A stretch of DNA of 64,000 bases from Actinoplanes sp. DH11 (GTDB taxonomy: Bacteria; Actinomycetota; Actinomycetes; Mycobacteriales; Micromonosporaceae), in contig NZ_JAHWGU010000005.1 in NCBI RefSeq assembly GCF_020873875.1, positions 302,590 to 366,589 on the forward strand, in the 5' to 3' direction. Below, piece by piece: positions 7,382 through 17,040 of the stretch. The notes beneath the pieces are model-generated. The model was given only the letters and a program-made list of their open reading frames with translations, made no database searches and was not told where the DNA came from. How positions within the stretch are numbered: position 1 is the stretch's first letter; each line of letters opens with the position of its first letter. Made by a program: the position numbers and the translations under genes.

Positions 7382-8620
7382 TCAGACAGTGGCGTGCCGG
7401 GTCGTCGGGACGTGCCCGAGCAGGCTCTCCGCCTCCCGCGAGACCTGGCCGGCGTCGCAGGCGCGGGCCTGGCCGTAGACCGCGACGGTCCGTGCCGCGA
7501 TGGCCGGCCAGTTGAAGTCCTCGCGGACGCGCTGGCGGGCACGCAGCGCGAGCGACCGGGCGTAGTCCCGGTCGGCGAGCACCGCACCCGTCGCCGCCGC
7601 GCACGCCGCGGGGTCGCCGGGCGTGAACTTCACGCCCGTCACCCCGTGCTCGACGATCTCGGTGAGGCCACCGGTCTCGGCGACCGCGACGGGCGTGCCG
7701 GCGGCCGCCGCCTCCAGCGCGACCATGCCGAACGGCTCGTAGATGCTCGGCACCACATAGCAGTCCGAGGCGCCCATCAGGGCGGTCAGCTCATGCCCGC
7801 CGAGGAACCCCGCGAAGGTCACCCCGGGCGTGGCCAGGGCTTCGAGCTCGCTGCGGTACGGGCCGTCGCCCGCGATCACCACGCGAAGGTCCGGGTGGCG
7901 CTCGCGCAGGATCGGGACGGCCGCGAGCAGGTGTTGCACGCCCTTCTCGTAGACCAGCCGGCCGGCGAAACTGATCAGTGGGCCGTCGCCGGCGAACCGT
8001 GCCCGGGCCGCCTCGACCGCCCGCGGCCGGGCACGCCAGCGCAGCGCGTCGACCCCGTTGAAAACCACGTCGGTGCGGGCCGGGTGCACGCCGAACAGGC
8101 GGGTGACCTCGCGCTTCATGTACGCCGAGCAGACGATCACCCGGATCGCCTCGGTGGACAGCCAGCGCTCGATGTCGTCGATGGTGCGGTTGTGCGGCGC
8201 CGGCAGCCACCCCTGGTGCCGGCCGGACTCGGTGGCGTGGATCGTGGCGACCAGCGGGATGTCCAGGTGGTCGCGGAGCGTCACGGCGGTGTGCGCGACG
8301 AGCCAGTCGTGGGCGTGCACCACGTCGTACCGGCCGGTGCGGGCGGCGCGCAGGGCGGCCCGGGTGAGCGTGTGGTTGAACGCCAGGGCCCAGCCGAGCA
8401 TGTCGCCGTTCTCGACGGTGAAGGCCGGCGGGTCGTCCGGGGCGCGGATGACGCGGACGCCCTCGGCGTACTCCTCGAGCAGCGCGCCGGGTGCGTGCCG
8501 GGTCACCACGGTGACCTCGTGCCCGGCCGCGACAAGGGTGGTCGCCAGCGCGTGCACGTGCCGGCCCAGGCCGCCGACGAGCAGCGGCGGGTACTCCCAG
8601 GAGAGCATCAGGATCCTCAT
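7382..8620 (-). CDS. GT4 family glycosyltransferase (glycogen-synthase-like)
   Basis: This 412-residue enzyme is a GT-B fold, family 4 retaining glycosyltransferase. The N terminus MRILMLSWEYPPLLVGGLG is typical of alpha-glucan synthase-like members; the donor-site region includes FAGRLVYEKGVQHLL and the C-terminal EPFGMVALEAAAAGTPVAV motif with the EX7E glutamates. The ATG at 8620 is chosen because it begins this conserved N terminus and overlaps the upstream stop as ATGA; the longer open frame upstream is the other gene's shadow. Translational coupling to the amylo-alpha-1,6-glucosidase and the neighbouring glgX-treYZ genes point to glycogen or maltooligosaccharide metabolism. The acceptor and nucleotide-sugar donor are not known. 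Confidence 0.85.
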   Translation of the reverse strand: MRILMLSWEYPPLLVGGLGRHVHALATTLVAAGHEVTVVTRHAPGALLEEYAEGVRVIRAPDDPPAFTVENGDMLGWALAFNHTLTRAALRAARTGRYDVVHAHDWLVAHTAVTLRDHLDIPLVATIHATESGRHQGWLPAPHNRTIDDIERWLSTEAIRVIVCSAYMKREVTRLFGVHPARTDVVFNGVDALRWRARPRAVEAARARFAGDGPLISFAGRLVYEKGVQHLLAAVPILRERHPDLRVVIAGDGPYRSELEALATPGVTFAGFLGGHELTALMGASDCYVVPSIYEPFGMVALEAAAAGTPVAVAETGGLTEIVEHGVTGVKFTPGDPAACAAATGAVLADRDYARSLALRARQRVREDFNWPAIAARTVAVYGQARACDAGQVSREAESLLGHVPTTRHATV

Positions 8621-10497
8621 GCACACAGCCCCCGTCTCACTCGTAGCACCTCGGCCACCGATCTCGCGGCGAACGGGCGGCCGGTGGCCCGGTGCGGTGC
8701 CTCGCCCTCCGCGCTCTCGCTCACCGATCCGACACCCCACTCGGTCAGGTGTGCCTCCAGACCAGTGAGCAGTCCCTCGGCCGGGCGCCCGGTGGCGGCG
8801 CAGGCGTCCGCCCACGGCCCGATCAGCCAGGGCCACACCGTGCCGTCCCGGCCACCGGCCTGCCGGCCCTGGTAGCCGTACTCGCTCTCGGCGAGTGTGC
8901 GCAGGCCGAGCGGCGTGAGCAGCGTCTCCCCGATGGTACGGATGGCCGCGCTCTCCTGGCCCCGCATCGGGCCGTGCGGCAGCGACCAGGCGAGGAGCTG
9001 GTTGGGCCGCAGCGACGGGTCGTCGTGGTGCGTCCCGGCGCCGAGCGGGTAGGTCGAGGCAGGTCCCTCGACCACGTCGTAGAGCCAGCCCTCCGGCGCC
9101 GGGAAGGCGGCCAGGAAGGAGGTCCGGGCCCGCGCGTGCCGGGACCGCGGCTCGCCGTCGTCGTAGCCGCCCTCGGTGAGCAGGTCACCCATCGCCGCGA
9201 GCGCGTTCACCCAGAGCGCGTTGATCTCCACGGGCTTGCCGATCCGGGCCGCGCCGGCCGGGTCCGCGGTCAGCCGCAGCAACCCGTCGGCGGGGTCCAC
9301 GGCGAGCGGACCGGTGCCGTTCAGCCGCTGGCGCAGCAGCCGGCCCAGCGGCGCGGCGAGTTCGGCGGCCAGGTCGCTGTCGCCGGTCCGGGTCACGTGC
9401 CGGTCCACCGCGTGCACCAGCCAGAGCGGGAAGTCGACGGCGTCCGGCCCGGATCGCGGCGCGTCCACGGACACCGCCGCGCGGGTCCGCTCGATCAGCA
9501 GCTCCCGGCCCTCGTCGGCGCGGCCGGTGTCCAGGAACAACCCCTCGTACGCGGTCATCGCCTCGCCGGGTGCGCCGCCGCCCCACGGGTAACCGGCGAT
9601 CACCTCCGGTCCGGCCGGGGTGCGGACGACGAACCTGTCGGCGGCGATCGCGAGCGTCTCGCCGTACCCCTCCGCCTTGGCCGCGGTGACCAGCCGGTGA
9701 GCGCGCTCCCGCTCCGCGGCGATCACCGCCGACGCGGGTGGCGGCCGTTCGCCCAGGGTGCCCGCCCACGCCGAGATCTCCATCGACTCGCCCGCGCCGG
9801 CCTGCTGGAAGAAGGCGCCGGCCAGCCAGAGGTCCTCGACCGTGTCGTCGGCGCGGGTGCGCACGCCCAGGTGCCAGAGGCCGGCGGGCTGCCAGCCGGG
9901 ACCGGCCAGCCGGTACGCGCCGGCCAGCACCACCCCGTCGGCGACCGGCTCGGTGGACGGCGGCTCACCGCCGGCGTGCCGGGTCGCGTCCGCGGCGCGC
10001 CAGGTGCACATCGCGGCGACGGCGAGCCCGACCGGGGCCGGCGCGCTGACCACCCGGTGCACCACGGCGAGCGAGGGATGACCGTGCCGCAGGGCCAGCT
10101 CCCGCTCGATCACCACGTCGCCGATCCGCCACCGCCACCGGGGCAGGCCCCGGTCGAGCGTGAACGTCTCCAGGTACCGGTGCCCGCCGGGCTCGACCGC
10201 GCCGGACGCCCACTCGTGGGTGTGCAACGCCACCTTGGCGCCGGAGGGCAGGGTGACCGTGAGGTCGAGGGAGGCGAGCGCCACGTGCGGTGTCCCGTCG
10301 GCCGCCACCGTCAGCAGCGCGTGCTGGCGGCGGGTCCGCAAGCCGCTGACCGTGCCGGCGGCGTGCCCGCCGAGGCCGTCGGTGACCAGCCACTCCCGGC
10401 CCGCGCCGGCATCCGGGGTGAGAGCGCCGCAGACCTGCGGGCCGAAGGTGAAGTGATCCAAGCGCGGCACGTCGCCTGAATTCTCGATTTCGAACAC
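8617..10497 (-). CDS. Amylo-alpha-1,6-glucosidase (GH133-type glycogen debranching enzyme)
   Basis: About 626 residues if started at GTG 10497 (GGGGG 6 nt upstream); an in-frame GTG at 10470 is an alternative. The N-terminal domain shows REWLVTDGLGGHAAGTVSG, the family hallmark, and the C-terminal (alpha/alpha)6 barrel has EVIAGYPWGGG, VEINALWVNAL, LRPNQLLAWSLP and DGTVWPWLIGPW. In relatives these regions hold the acidic catalytic residues that remove the 1,6-linked branch glucose. The stop overlaps the ATG of the glycosyltransferase, so both are made from one mRNA. The gene is divergent from glgX, so this locus encodes two unrelated types of debranching enzyme. Confidence 0.88.
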   Translation of the reverse strand: MFEIENSGDVPRLDHFTFGPQVCGALTPDAGAGREWLVTDGLGGHAAGTVSGLRTRRQHALLTVAADGTPHVALASLDLTVTLPSGAKVALHTHEWASGAVEPGGHRYLETFTLDRGLPRWRWRIGDVVIERELALRHGHPSLAVVHRVVSAPAPVGLAVAAMCTWRAADATRHAGGEPPSTEPVADGVVLAGAYRLAGPGWQPAGLWHLGVRTRADDTVEDLWLAGAFFQQAGAGESMEISAWAGTLGERPPPASAVIAAERERAHRLVTAAKAEGYGETLAIAADRFVVRTPAGPEVIAGYPWGGGAPGEAMTAYEGLFLDTGRADEGRELLIERTRAAVSVDAPRSGPDAVDFPLWLVHAVDRHVTRTGDSDLAAELAAPLGRLLRQRLNGTGPLAVDPADGLLRLTADPAGAARIGKPVEINALWVNALAAMGDLLTEGGYDDGEPRSRHARARTSFLAAFPAPEGWLYDVVEGPASTYPLGAGTHHDDPSLRPNQLLAWSLPHGPMRGQESAAIRTIGETLLTPLGLRTLAESEYGYQGRQAGGRDGTVWPWLIGPWADACAATGRPAEGLLTGLEAHLTEWGVGSVSESAEGEAPHRATGRPFAARSVAEVLRVRRGLCA

Positions 10498-10675
10498 GCC
10501 AAACCCCCGGATGGGGAAGATCACCGGGGATCCGGTCAGTCGCGCCGACGTTAGCAGCCGATTCCGAGAGAATTGCCGCAAGACGCGGCCGGGCAGGATT
10601 AGCACCACCGGTTGGTGGGCATTGCAGCCCGGCGGTCGTGCGACATGAGATGGCCGAGGGGTAGGAGCAACCGAT

Positions 10676-12787
10676 ATGCAGGTCTGGCCTGGTCACCGGT
10701 ATCCGCTGGGTGCCACTTACGACGGGACGGGCACGAACTTCGCGATCTATTCCGAGGTGGCCGAGGCGGTGGAACTCTGTCTCTTCGATGCCTCCGGCAA
10801 CGAGCGCAAGGTTCAGCTGCACGAGCAGGACGCCTTCGTCTGGCACGCGTACCTACCGGGCGTGGAGCCGGGCCAGCGGTACGGCTACCGGGTGTACGGG
10901 CCGTACGAGCCGCACCGGGGGCTGCGCTGCAACCCGCACAAGCTGCTGCTCGACCCGTACGCGCGGGCGGTCGACTCGGACATCACCTGGCACCCGGCGA
11001 TGTACGCCTACGACTTCGAGAACCCGGACCAGATGTCGGATCTGGACTCGGCGCAGTACATGCCGAAGGCCGTCGTGGTGAACCCGTACTTCGACTGGGG
11101 CAACGACCGGCGCCCGGACATCCCGTACCACCACTCGGTGATCTACGAGACGCACGTGAAGGGCCTGACCCAGCGGCACCCGGAGATCCCGAAGGACATG
11201 CGCGGGACGTACTCCGCGATCGGCCACCCGGCGATCATCGAGCACCTCAAGGGGCTCGGCGTGACGGCGGTCGAGCTGATGCCGGTGCACCAGTTCGTGC
11301 ACGACAACCGCCTCGACGACCTGGGGCTGCGCAACTACTGGGGTTACAACACCCTGAGTTTCTTCGCGCCGTACCACGGTTACTCCTCCACCGGCACCCT
11401 GGGACAGCAGACCCAGGAGTTCCGCGGCATGGTCAAGGCGCTGCACGCGGCCGGCATGGAGGTCATCCTCGACGTCGTCTACAACCACACCGCCGAGGGC
11501 AACCACCTGGGTCCGACGCTCTCGCTGAAGGGCATCGACAACCGGACCTACTACCGGCTCGTCGACGACCAGCCGCAGTTCTACATGGACTACACCGGTA
11601 CCGGTAACAGCCTGAACGTGCGCAGCCCGCAGAGCCTCCAGCTGATCATGGACTCGCTGCGGTACTGGGTGACCGAGATGCACGTCGACGGCTTCCGCTT
11701 CGACCTCGCCTCCACGCTGGCCCGCGAGTTCTACGACGTGGACCGGCTCTCCACCTTCTTCGAGGTGGTGCAGCAGGACCCGGTCGTCGGCCAGGTGAAG
11801 CTGATCGCCGAGCCGTGGGACGTCGGGCCCGGCGGTTACCAGGTCGGCAACTTCCCGCCCAACTGGACGGAGTGGAACGGCAAGTACCGGGACATCGTGC
11901 GCGACTTCTGGCGTGGTGAGCCGGCCACCCTGGCCGAGTTCGCGTCCCGGATCACCGGGTCGGCCGACCTCTACCAGGACGACGGCCGCAAGCCCTTCCA
12001 CTCGATCAACTTCGTGACCGCGCACGACGGGTTCACCCTCAACGACCTGGTCACCTACAACGACAAGCACAACGAGGCCAACGGCGAGGAGAACCGGGAC
12101 GGCGAGAGCCACAACCGGTCCTGGAACTGCGGCATCGAGGGACCCACCGACGACAAGAAGGTGCTCCAGCTGCGGGCCCGGCAGCGGCGCAACTTCCTGG
12201 CCACGCTGATGCTCAGCCAGGGCGTGCCGATGATCTCGCACGGTGACGAGCTGGGCCGCACCCAGCAGGGCAACAACAACGCGTACTGCCAGGACGACGA
12301 GATCAGCTGGATCGACTGGGAGAACGCCGACGAGCAGCTGCTGGAGTTCGCCCGGAAGCTGACCGCGTTCCGGCACCGGCACCAGGTGTTCCAGCGCCGG
12401 CGGTTCTTCACCGGGCTGCCGGTGACCGCGCGCGGCGGCGGCGACCCGCTGCCCGACCTGGAGTGGTTCACCCCGGACGGCCGGCCGATGGCCGGCGACG
12501 ACTGGGGCAACGACTTCGGCCGGGCGGTCGCGCTCTTCGTCAACGGCGAGGGCATCCGGGAGCGCGGCCAGTACGGCCAGCGCCACGTGGACAGCTCGTT
12601 CCTGCTGTTCTTCAACGCGCACGACGCGCCGCTCGAATTCACCACTCCTCCCACGGAGTACGGGGAGAAGTGGGAAAAGGTGATCGAAACCGCCGAACCG
12701 GACCCGGACCACCCGTCCGTCGTCGAGGCCGGACACAGCCTCTGGGTGCCGGACCGGTCCCTCATCGTGCTCGACAGGACGGTGTAA
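10676..12787 (+). CDS. glgX: Glycogen debranching protein GlgX
   Basis: This 703-residue GH13 isoamylase-type enzyme removes short maltooligosaccharide branches from glycogen. A CBM48 domain fills about residues 10-130, followed by the catalytic barrel with ILDVVYNHTAEGN, DGFRFDLAS (nucleophile Asp), LIAEPWDVG (acid/base Glu) and NFVTAHDGF (transition-state Asp). The start ATG has a GTAGGAG sequence upstream. The stop codon overlaps the ATG of treY (TAATG), and treZ follows with another overlap, so the three proteins form one pathway operon in which GlgX supplies linear glucans to TreY. All catalytic residues expected for the family are present. Confidence 0.95.
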   Translation: MQVWPGHRYPLGATYDGTGTNFAIYSEVAEAVELCLFDASGNERKVQLHEQDAFVWHAYLPGVEPGQRYGYRVYGPYEPHRGLRCNPHKLLLDPYARAVDSDITWHPAMYAYDFENPDQMSDLDSAQYMPKAVVVNPYFDWGNDRRPDIPYHHSVIYETHVKGLTQRHPEIPKDMRGTYSAIGHPAIIEHLKGLGVTAVELMPVHQFVHDNRLDDLGLRNYWGYNTLSFFAPYHGYSSTGTLGQQTQEFRGMVKALHAAGMEVILDVVYNHTAEGNHLGPTLSLKGIDNRTYYRLVDDQPQFYMDYTGTGNSLNVRSPQSLQLIMDSLRYWVTEMHVDGFRFDLASTLAREFYDVDRLSTFFEVVQQDPVVGQVKLIAEPWDVGPGGYQVGNFPPNWTEWNGKYRDIVRDFWRGEPATLAEFASRITGSADLYQDDGRKPFHSINFVTAHDGFTLNDLVTYNDKHNEANGEENRDGESHNRSWNCGIEGPTDDKKVLQLRARQRRNFLATLMLSQGVPMISHGDELGRTQQGNNNAYCQDDEISWIDWENADEQLLEFARKLTAFRHRHQVFQRRRFFTGLPVTARGGGDPLPDLEWFTPDGRPMAGDDWGNDFGRAVALFVNGEGIRERGQYGQRHVDSSFLLFFNAHDAPLEFTTPPTEYGEKWEKVIETAEPDPDHPSVVEAGHSLWVPDRSLIVLDRTV

Positions 12788-15057
12788 TGCCCCACCCCAG
12801 CAGCACCTACCGTGTTCAAGTCCGTCCCGACTTCCCGCTGACCGCCACCGCCGAGATCGTCGACTACCTGGCCGATCTCGGGGTGAGCCACCTCTACTCG
12901 GCGCCGTTGCTGACCTCGACGCCCGGTTCCGAACACGGCTACGACGTGGTGGACCACTCCCAGGTCAACCCGGCGCTGGGTGGCGGCGCAGGGCTGCGCA
13001 CCCTGAGTGACGCGCTACGGGCGGCCGGCCTCGGCATGGTCGCCGACATCGTGCCCAACCACGCCGGGGTCGCCGTCCCGCCGGCGAACCCGACGTGGTG
13101 GGACGTGCTGCGCAACGGGCAGAAGTCGCAGTACGCGCACTACTACGACATCGACTGGTCGCGCGGCCGGCTGCTGATCCCGGTCCTCGCCGACGACCCG
13201 GACGCGCTCGACGAGCTGCGGGTCGAGGACGGCGAGCTGCACTACTTCGACAAGCGGTACCCGATCGCCGACGGGACCGGCGACGGCAGCCCGCGTGAGG
13301 TGCACGACCGGCAGCACTACGAGCTGGTCAACTGGACCCGGGGCGACAGCGAGATCAACTACCGCCGGTTCTTCGCGATCGTGGAACTGGCCGCGCTGCG
13401 GGTGGAGGACCCGGAGGTCTTCGACGCCACCCACGCCGAGATCCTGCGCTGGTACCGCGAGGGCATCGTCCAGGGCATCCGGGTCGACCACCCGGACGGC
13501 CTGCGCGACCCGGCCGGCTACTTCGCCCGGCTGCGGGAGGCCGCGCCGGACGCCTGGCTGGTGGTGGAGAAGATCCTCGAACCGGGGGAGAAGCTGCCCG
13601 CCTGGCCGGTCGCCGGCACCACCGGCTACGACGCGATGGCCGAGGTGAACGGGGTCTTCGTGGACCTGGGCACCGAGGCGTTCTTCGACACCCTCGACCA
13701 TCACCTGACCGGCGGCACCACGTCCTGGCAGGACCTGGTGCACCGGACCAAGTACACGGTGGCCACCACCCTGCTCGCCGCCGAGCTGGCCCGGCTGACC
13801 CGGCTGGTCCCGGAGGTGGAGAACGCGTCGCGGGCGCTGGCCGAACTCGCCGCCTGCTTCCCGGTCTACCGGTCCTACCTGCCCGCCGGCAGCCGCCACC
13901 TGGCGCAGGCCCGGTCCGAGGCGGGTCGCCGCAACCCGCACCTGATCGGGGTGCTGGACCAGCTCACCGCCCGGCTGCGCAACCCCGCCGACGAACTGGC
14001 GATCCGGTTCCAGCAGTTCACCGGCGCGGTGATGGCCAAGGGCGTGGAGGACACCGCGTTCTACCGGTGGACCCGGTTCGTGGCCCGCAACGAGGTGGGC
14101 AACGACCCGGCCGACTTCGGCGTCTCGACGGACGAGTTCCACGAGGCCGCCGAGCAGCGGCAGGCCGAGTGGCCGGAGTCGATGACGTCGCTCGGCACCC
14201 ACGACACCAAGCGCGGCGAGGACGTGCGGGCCCGCCTCGCCGTCCTCTCCGAGGTCCCCGGCGACTGGACCGAGGTGGTGCGCCGGTGGGTCCGGATCGC
14301 CCCGCTGCCGGACCCGTCGCTGGCCCATCTGATCTGGCAGGTCGCGGTGGGCGCGTGGCCGATCGAGCGGGAACGACTGCACGCGTACGCGCTGAAGGCC
14401 GCGCGCGAGGCCGGCGCCGCGACCACGTGGCAGCGGCCGGACGAGTCGTTCGAGACCGCGCTGCGGCAGCTGGTCGACCGGATCTACGACGACCCGGCGC
14501 TGCACCGGGAGATCAGCGACTTCGCCGCGTCGATCGCGCCGCCCGGCTGGTCCAACTCGCTCGGGCAGAAGCTGGTGCAGCTCACCATGCCCGGCATCCC
14601 GGACGTCTACCAGGGCAGCGAGCTCTGGGACTACTCGCTCGTCGACCCGGACAACCGCCGCCCGGTCGACTTCGGCCTGCGGCGCGAGCTGCTCGGCCGG
14701 ATCGACGACGGCTGGCTGCCGCCGATCGACGACACCGGCGCCGCGAAGCTGCTCGTCACCAGCCGGGTGCTGCGCCTGCGCCGGCAGCGGCCGGAGCTGT
14801 TCACCGGTTACCGCCCGGTCTTCGCCGACGGCCGGGTCGGTGAGCACGTGCTCGCCTTCGACCGCGGTGGCGTGGTGGCGGTGGCCACCCGGCTGCCGGT
14901 CGGATTGTCACGCCACGGCGGCTGGCACGACACGACCCTTTCACTCGACGGACACAGTTGGACGGAAGTGTTCACGAATACCAGTTACGGTGGCAATCGC
15001 CTGGCGGTCGCCGAACTCCTGCACACCTATCCCGTCGCTCTCCTGGTGAAAGAATGA
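12787..15057 (+). CDS. treY: Maltooligosyl trehalose synthase
   Basis: This 756-residue GH13 enzyme turns the reducing-end alpha-1,4 bond of maltodextrins into an alpha,alpha-1,1 bond, giving maltooligosyltrehalose. The N terminus has PSSTYRVQVRPDF, standard for TreY. Catalytic regions are MVADIVPNHAG, GIRVDHPDGLRDP (nucleophile Asp), WLVVEKIL (Glu) and LGTHDTKRGEDVRAR. The usual insertion between the barrel motifs is present and the C terminus carries VYQGSELWDYSLVDPDNRR. The ATG overlaps the glgX stop and the TGA overlaps the treZ start, so translation is coupled on both sides. The open frame extends back into glgX but only as a shadow. Confidence 0.95.
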   Translation: MPHPSSTYRVQVRPDFPLTATAEIVDYLADLGVSHLYSAPLLTSTPGSEHGYDVVDHSQVNPALGGGAGLRTLSDALRAAGLGMVADIVPNHAGVAVPPANPTWWDVLRNGQKSQYAHYYDIDWSRGRLLIPVLADDPDALDELRVEDGELHYFDKRYPIADGTGDGSPREVHDRQHYELVNWTRGDSEINYRRFFAIVELAALRVEDPEVFDATHAEILRWYREGIVQGIRVDHPDGLRDPAGYFARLREAAPDAWLVVEKILEPGEKLPAWPVAGTTGYDAMAEVNGVFVDLGTEAFFDTLDHHLTGGTTSWQDLVHRTKYTVATTLLAAELARLTRLVPEVENASRALAELAACFPVYRSYLPAGSRHLAQARSEAGRRNPHLIGVLDQLTARLRNPADELAIRFQQFTGAVMAKGVEDTAFYRWTRFVARNEVGNDPADFGVSTDEFHEAAEQRQAEWPESMTSLGTHDTKRGEDVRARLAVLSEVPGDWTEVVRRWVRIAPLPDPSLAHLIWQVAVGAWPIERERLHAYALKAAREAGAATTWQRPDESFETALRQLVDRIYDDPALHREISDFAASIAPPGWSNSLGQKLVQLTMPGIPDVYQGSELWDYSLVDPDNRRPVDFGLRRELLGRIDDGWLPPIDDTGAAKLLVTSRVLRLRRQRPELFTGYRPVFADGRVGEHVLAFDRGGVVAVATRLPVGLSRHGGWHDTTLSLDGHSWTEVFTNTSYGGNRLAVAELLHTYPVALLVKE

Positions 15058-16781
15058 CTATCTTCGAGGTCTGGGCGCCGGAGAAGCCGGTGCGGCTGGT
15101 CGTGGACGGCCGCGAGCACGAGATGGAGTCCGCCGACGGCGGCTGGTGGCGGCTCGACCTGCCGTCCGGCGCCGGCACCGACTACGGCTTCCTCCTGCCC
15201 GAGCAGGACAAGCCGCTCCCCGACCCCCGGTCGCCGTGGCAGCCGCAGGGCGTGCACGGGCTCAGCCGGGTCTACGACCACTCCGCCTTCACCTGGACCG
15301 ACCAGGACTGGACCGGCCGGCAACTGCCCGGCTCGGTCCTCTACGAGCTGCACATCGGCACGTTCACGCCGCAGGGCACGTTCGACGCCGCCATCGAGAA
15401 GCTCGACCACCTCGTCGACCTCGGCGTCGACCTGGTCGAGCTGCTACCGGTCAACGCGTTCAACGGCACCTACAACTGGGGCTACGACGGCGTCTGCTGG
15501 TTCGCGCCGCACGAGGCCTACGGCGGCCCCGACGGGCTGAAGCGGTTCGTCGACGCGGCGCACGCCAAGGGCTTGGGCGTGGTGCTCGACGTGGTCTACA
15601 ACCACTTCGGTCCCAGCGGCGCCTACGCACCGATGTTCGCGCCCTACCTGAGCACCGGCAGCAACACCTGGGGCAGCTCGCTCAACCTGGACGGGCCGGA
15701 CTCCGGCGAGGTGCGGCGCTACATCGCCGACAGCGTGCTGATGTGGCTGCGCGACTACCACGTGGACGGCCTGCGGCTGGACGCCGTGCACGCGCTGCAC
15801 GACGAGGGCGCGGTGCACGTGCTGGAACAGCTCGCGGTCGAGGTCGAGTCGCTCTCCGCGCACCTGCGGCGGCCGCTCACCCTGATCGCCGAGTCCGACC
15901 TCAACGACGCCAAGCTGATCACGCCGCGTGAGGCCGGCGGTTACGGCCTGGACGCGCAGTGGGACGACGACGTGCACCACGCGCTGCACGCCGCGCTGAC
16001 CGGTGAGCGCCAGGGCTACTACGGCGACTTCGGGTCGATGGACTGTTTGCGTACCGTGCTGGAGGGCGCGTTCTTCCACGCCGGCACCTGGTCCAGCTTC
16101 CGCGGCCGGCGGCACGGCCGCCCGGTCGACCGGCAGCGCATCCCCGGGCACCGGTTCGTCGCGTTCCTGCAGAACCACGACCAGATCGGCAACCGGGCCA
16201 TCGGGGACCGGCTCACCGCCACCCTCTCGCCGGGCCTGCTCAAGGTCGGCGCGACCCTGCTGCTCACCTCGCCGTTCACGCCGATGCTCTTCATGGGCGA
16301 GGAGTGGGCGGCGAGCAGCCCGTGGCAGTTCTTCACCAGCCACCCCGAGCCCGAGCTGGCCGAGGCCGTGCAGACCGGGCGGCGCCGGGAGTTCGCCCGG
16401 CACGGCTGGGACGAGGCCGAGGTGCCCGACCCGCAGGACCCGGCCACCTTCGAGCGCTCCAAGCTGGACTGGTCGGAGCCGGAGAAGCCGGGCCACGCCG
16501 AGATCCTCGAGCTCTACCGCAAACTGATCCGCCTGCGCCGCGAGGTGCCCGCCCTGACCGACCCGTGGCTGCACGACGTCGAGGTGTGGCACGGGGACCA
16601 GCACCTGGTGGTCCGCCGCGGATCCGTCGTGGTGGCCGCCAACCTGGCCGGGGTCGAGCAGACGGTCAGCGTGCGCTCCCCGGCCCGCTCCGTGCTGCTC
16701 GCCACCGAGCCGGGCGTCGTCGTCCAGCGCGACCGTCTGGTGCTGCCGGCGGAAAGTGCGGCAGTGGTCGCGGTGCGGTGA
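15054..16781 (+). CDS. treZ: Maltooligosyltrehalose trehalohydrolase
   Basis: This 575-residue GH13 enzyme releases free trehalose from maltooligosyltrehalose made by TreY. After a CBM48-like N-terminal domain (FEVWAPEKPVRLVVDG) the barrel shows VLDVVYNHFGPSG, GLRLDAVHAL (nucleophile Asp), LIAESDLND (Glu) and FLQNHDQIGNR (Asp). The start is the ATG overlapping the treY stop (ATGA). Its own TGA overlaps the likely GTG start of yidD. Together with glgX and treY it completes a glycogen-to-trehalose route, used by actinomycetes for osmoprotection and carbon storage. Confidence 0.94.
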   Translation: MTIFEVWAPEKPVRLVVDGREHEMESADGGWWRLDLPSGAGTDYGFLLPEQDKPLPDPRSPWQPQGVHGLSRVYDHSAFTWTDQDWTGRQLPGSVLYELHIGTFTPQGTFDAAIEKLDHLVDLGVDLVELLPVNAFNGTYNWGYDGVCWFAPHEAYGGPDGLKRFVDAAHAKGLGVVLDVVYNHFGPSGAYAPMFAPYLSTGSNTWGSSLNLDGPDSGEVRRYIADSVLMWLRDYHVDGLRLDAVHALHDEGAVHVLEQLAVEVESLSAHLRRPLTLIAESDLNDAKLITPREAGGYGLDAQWDDDVHHALHAALTGERQGYYGDFGSMDCLRTVLEGAFFHAGTWSSFRGRRHGRPVDRQRIPGHRFVAFLQNHDQIGNRAIGDRLTATLSPGLLKVGATLLLTSPFTPMLFMGEEWAASSPWQFFTSHPEPELAEAVQTGRRREFARHGWDEAEVPDPQDPATFERSKLDWSEPEKPGHAEILELYRKLIRLRREVPALTDPWLHDVEVWHGDQHLVVRRGSVVVAANLAGVEQTVSVRSPARSVLLATEPGVVVQRDRLVLPAESAAVVAVR

Positions 16782-17017
16782 CCCGTACACCCGCTCCGGG
16801 AGGCCTGGCGCAGCGCGCCGTGACACGCGGCATCACGCTGTACCGTCGCGTCTCGCCGCGCCTGGCCACCCGGTGCCGGTACACGCCCACCTGCAGCGCC
16901 TACGCCCTCGCGGCGATCGAGAGGCACGGGCTCGGACCGGGGCTGCGCCTGACCGCCGCCCGGCTGCTCAGGTGCCGTCCCGGTGTCCCTTTCGGTACCT
17001 CGGACCCCGTTCCGTGA
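16778..17017 (+). CDS. yidD: Membrane protein insertion efficiency factor YidD
   Basis: This 79-residue protein matches YidD, a small membrane-associated protein that assists YidC-dependent membrane insertion. The conserved core RCRYTPTCSAYALAAIERHG, with its cysteine, and the LRCRPGVPFGTSDPVP ending are present; the N-terminal amphipathic helix is ITLYRRVSPRL. The GTG at 16778 overlaps the treZ stop (GTGA). It is unusual for yidD, normally placed with rpmH-rnpA-yidC, to follow a trehalose operon; this is probably an additional or relocated copy. A second in-frame GTG lies about 14 codons later, but the overlap favours the first. Confidence 0.82.
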   Translation: MTRTPAPGGLAQRAVTRGITLYRRVSPRLATRCRYTPTCSAYALAAIERHGLGPGLRLTAARLLRCRPGVPFGTSDPVP

Positions 17018-17040
17018 CATCGGTGTAGCACCATGTCCGC

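Noticed and set aside
7382..8836. Longer N terminus for the GT4 gene (72 extra codons)
   Set aside because: The added residues are low-complexity shadow of the overlapping amylo-1,6-glucosidase gene; the ATGA overlap and conserved MRILMLSWEYPP set the start at 8620.
10853..12736. 627-codon minus-strand frame opposite glgX
   Set aside because: Val/Gly/Arg-rich shadow typical of the complementary strand of a high-GC gene; glgX has all catalytic motifs.
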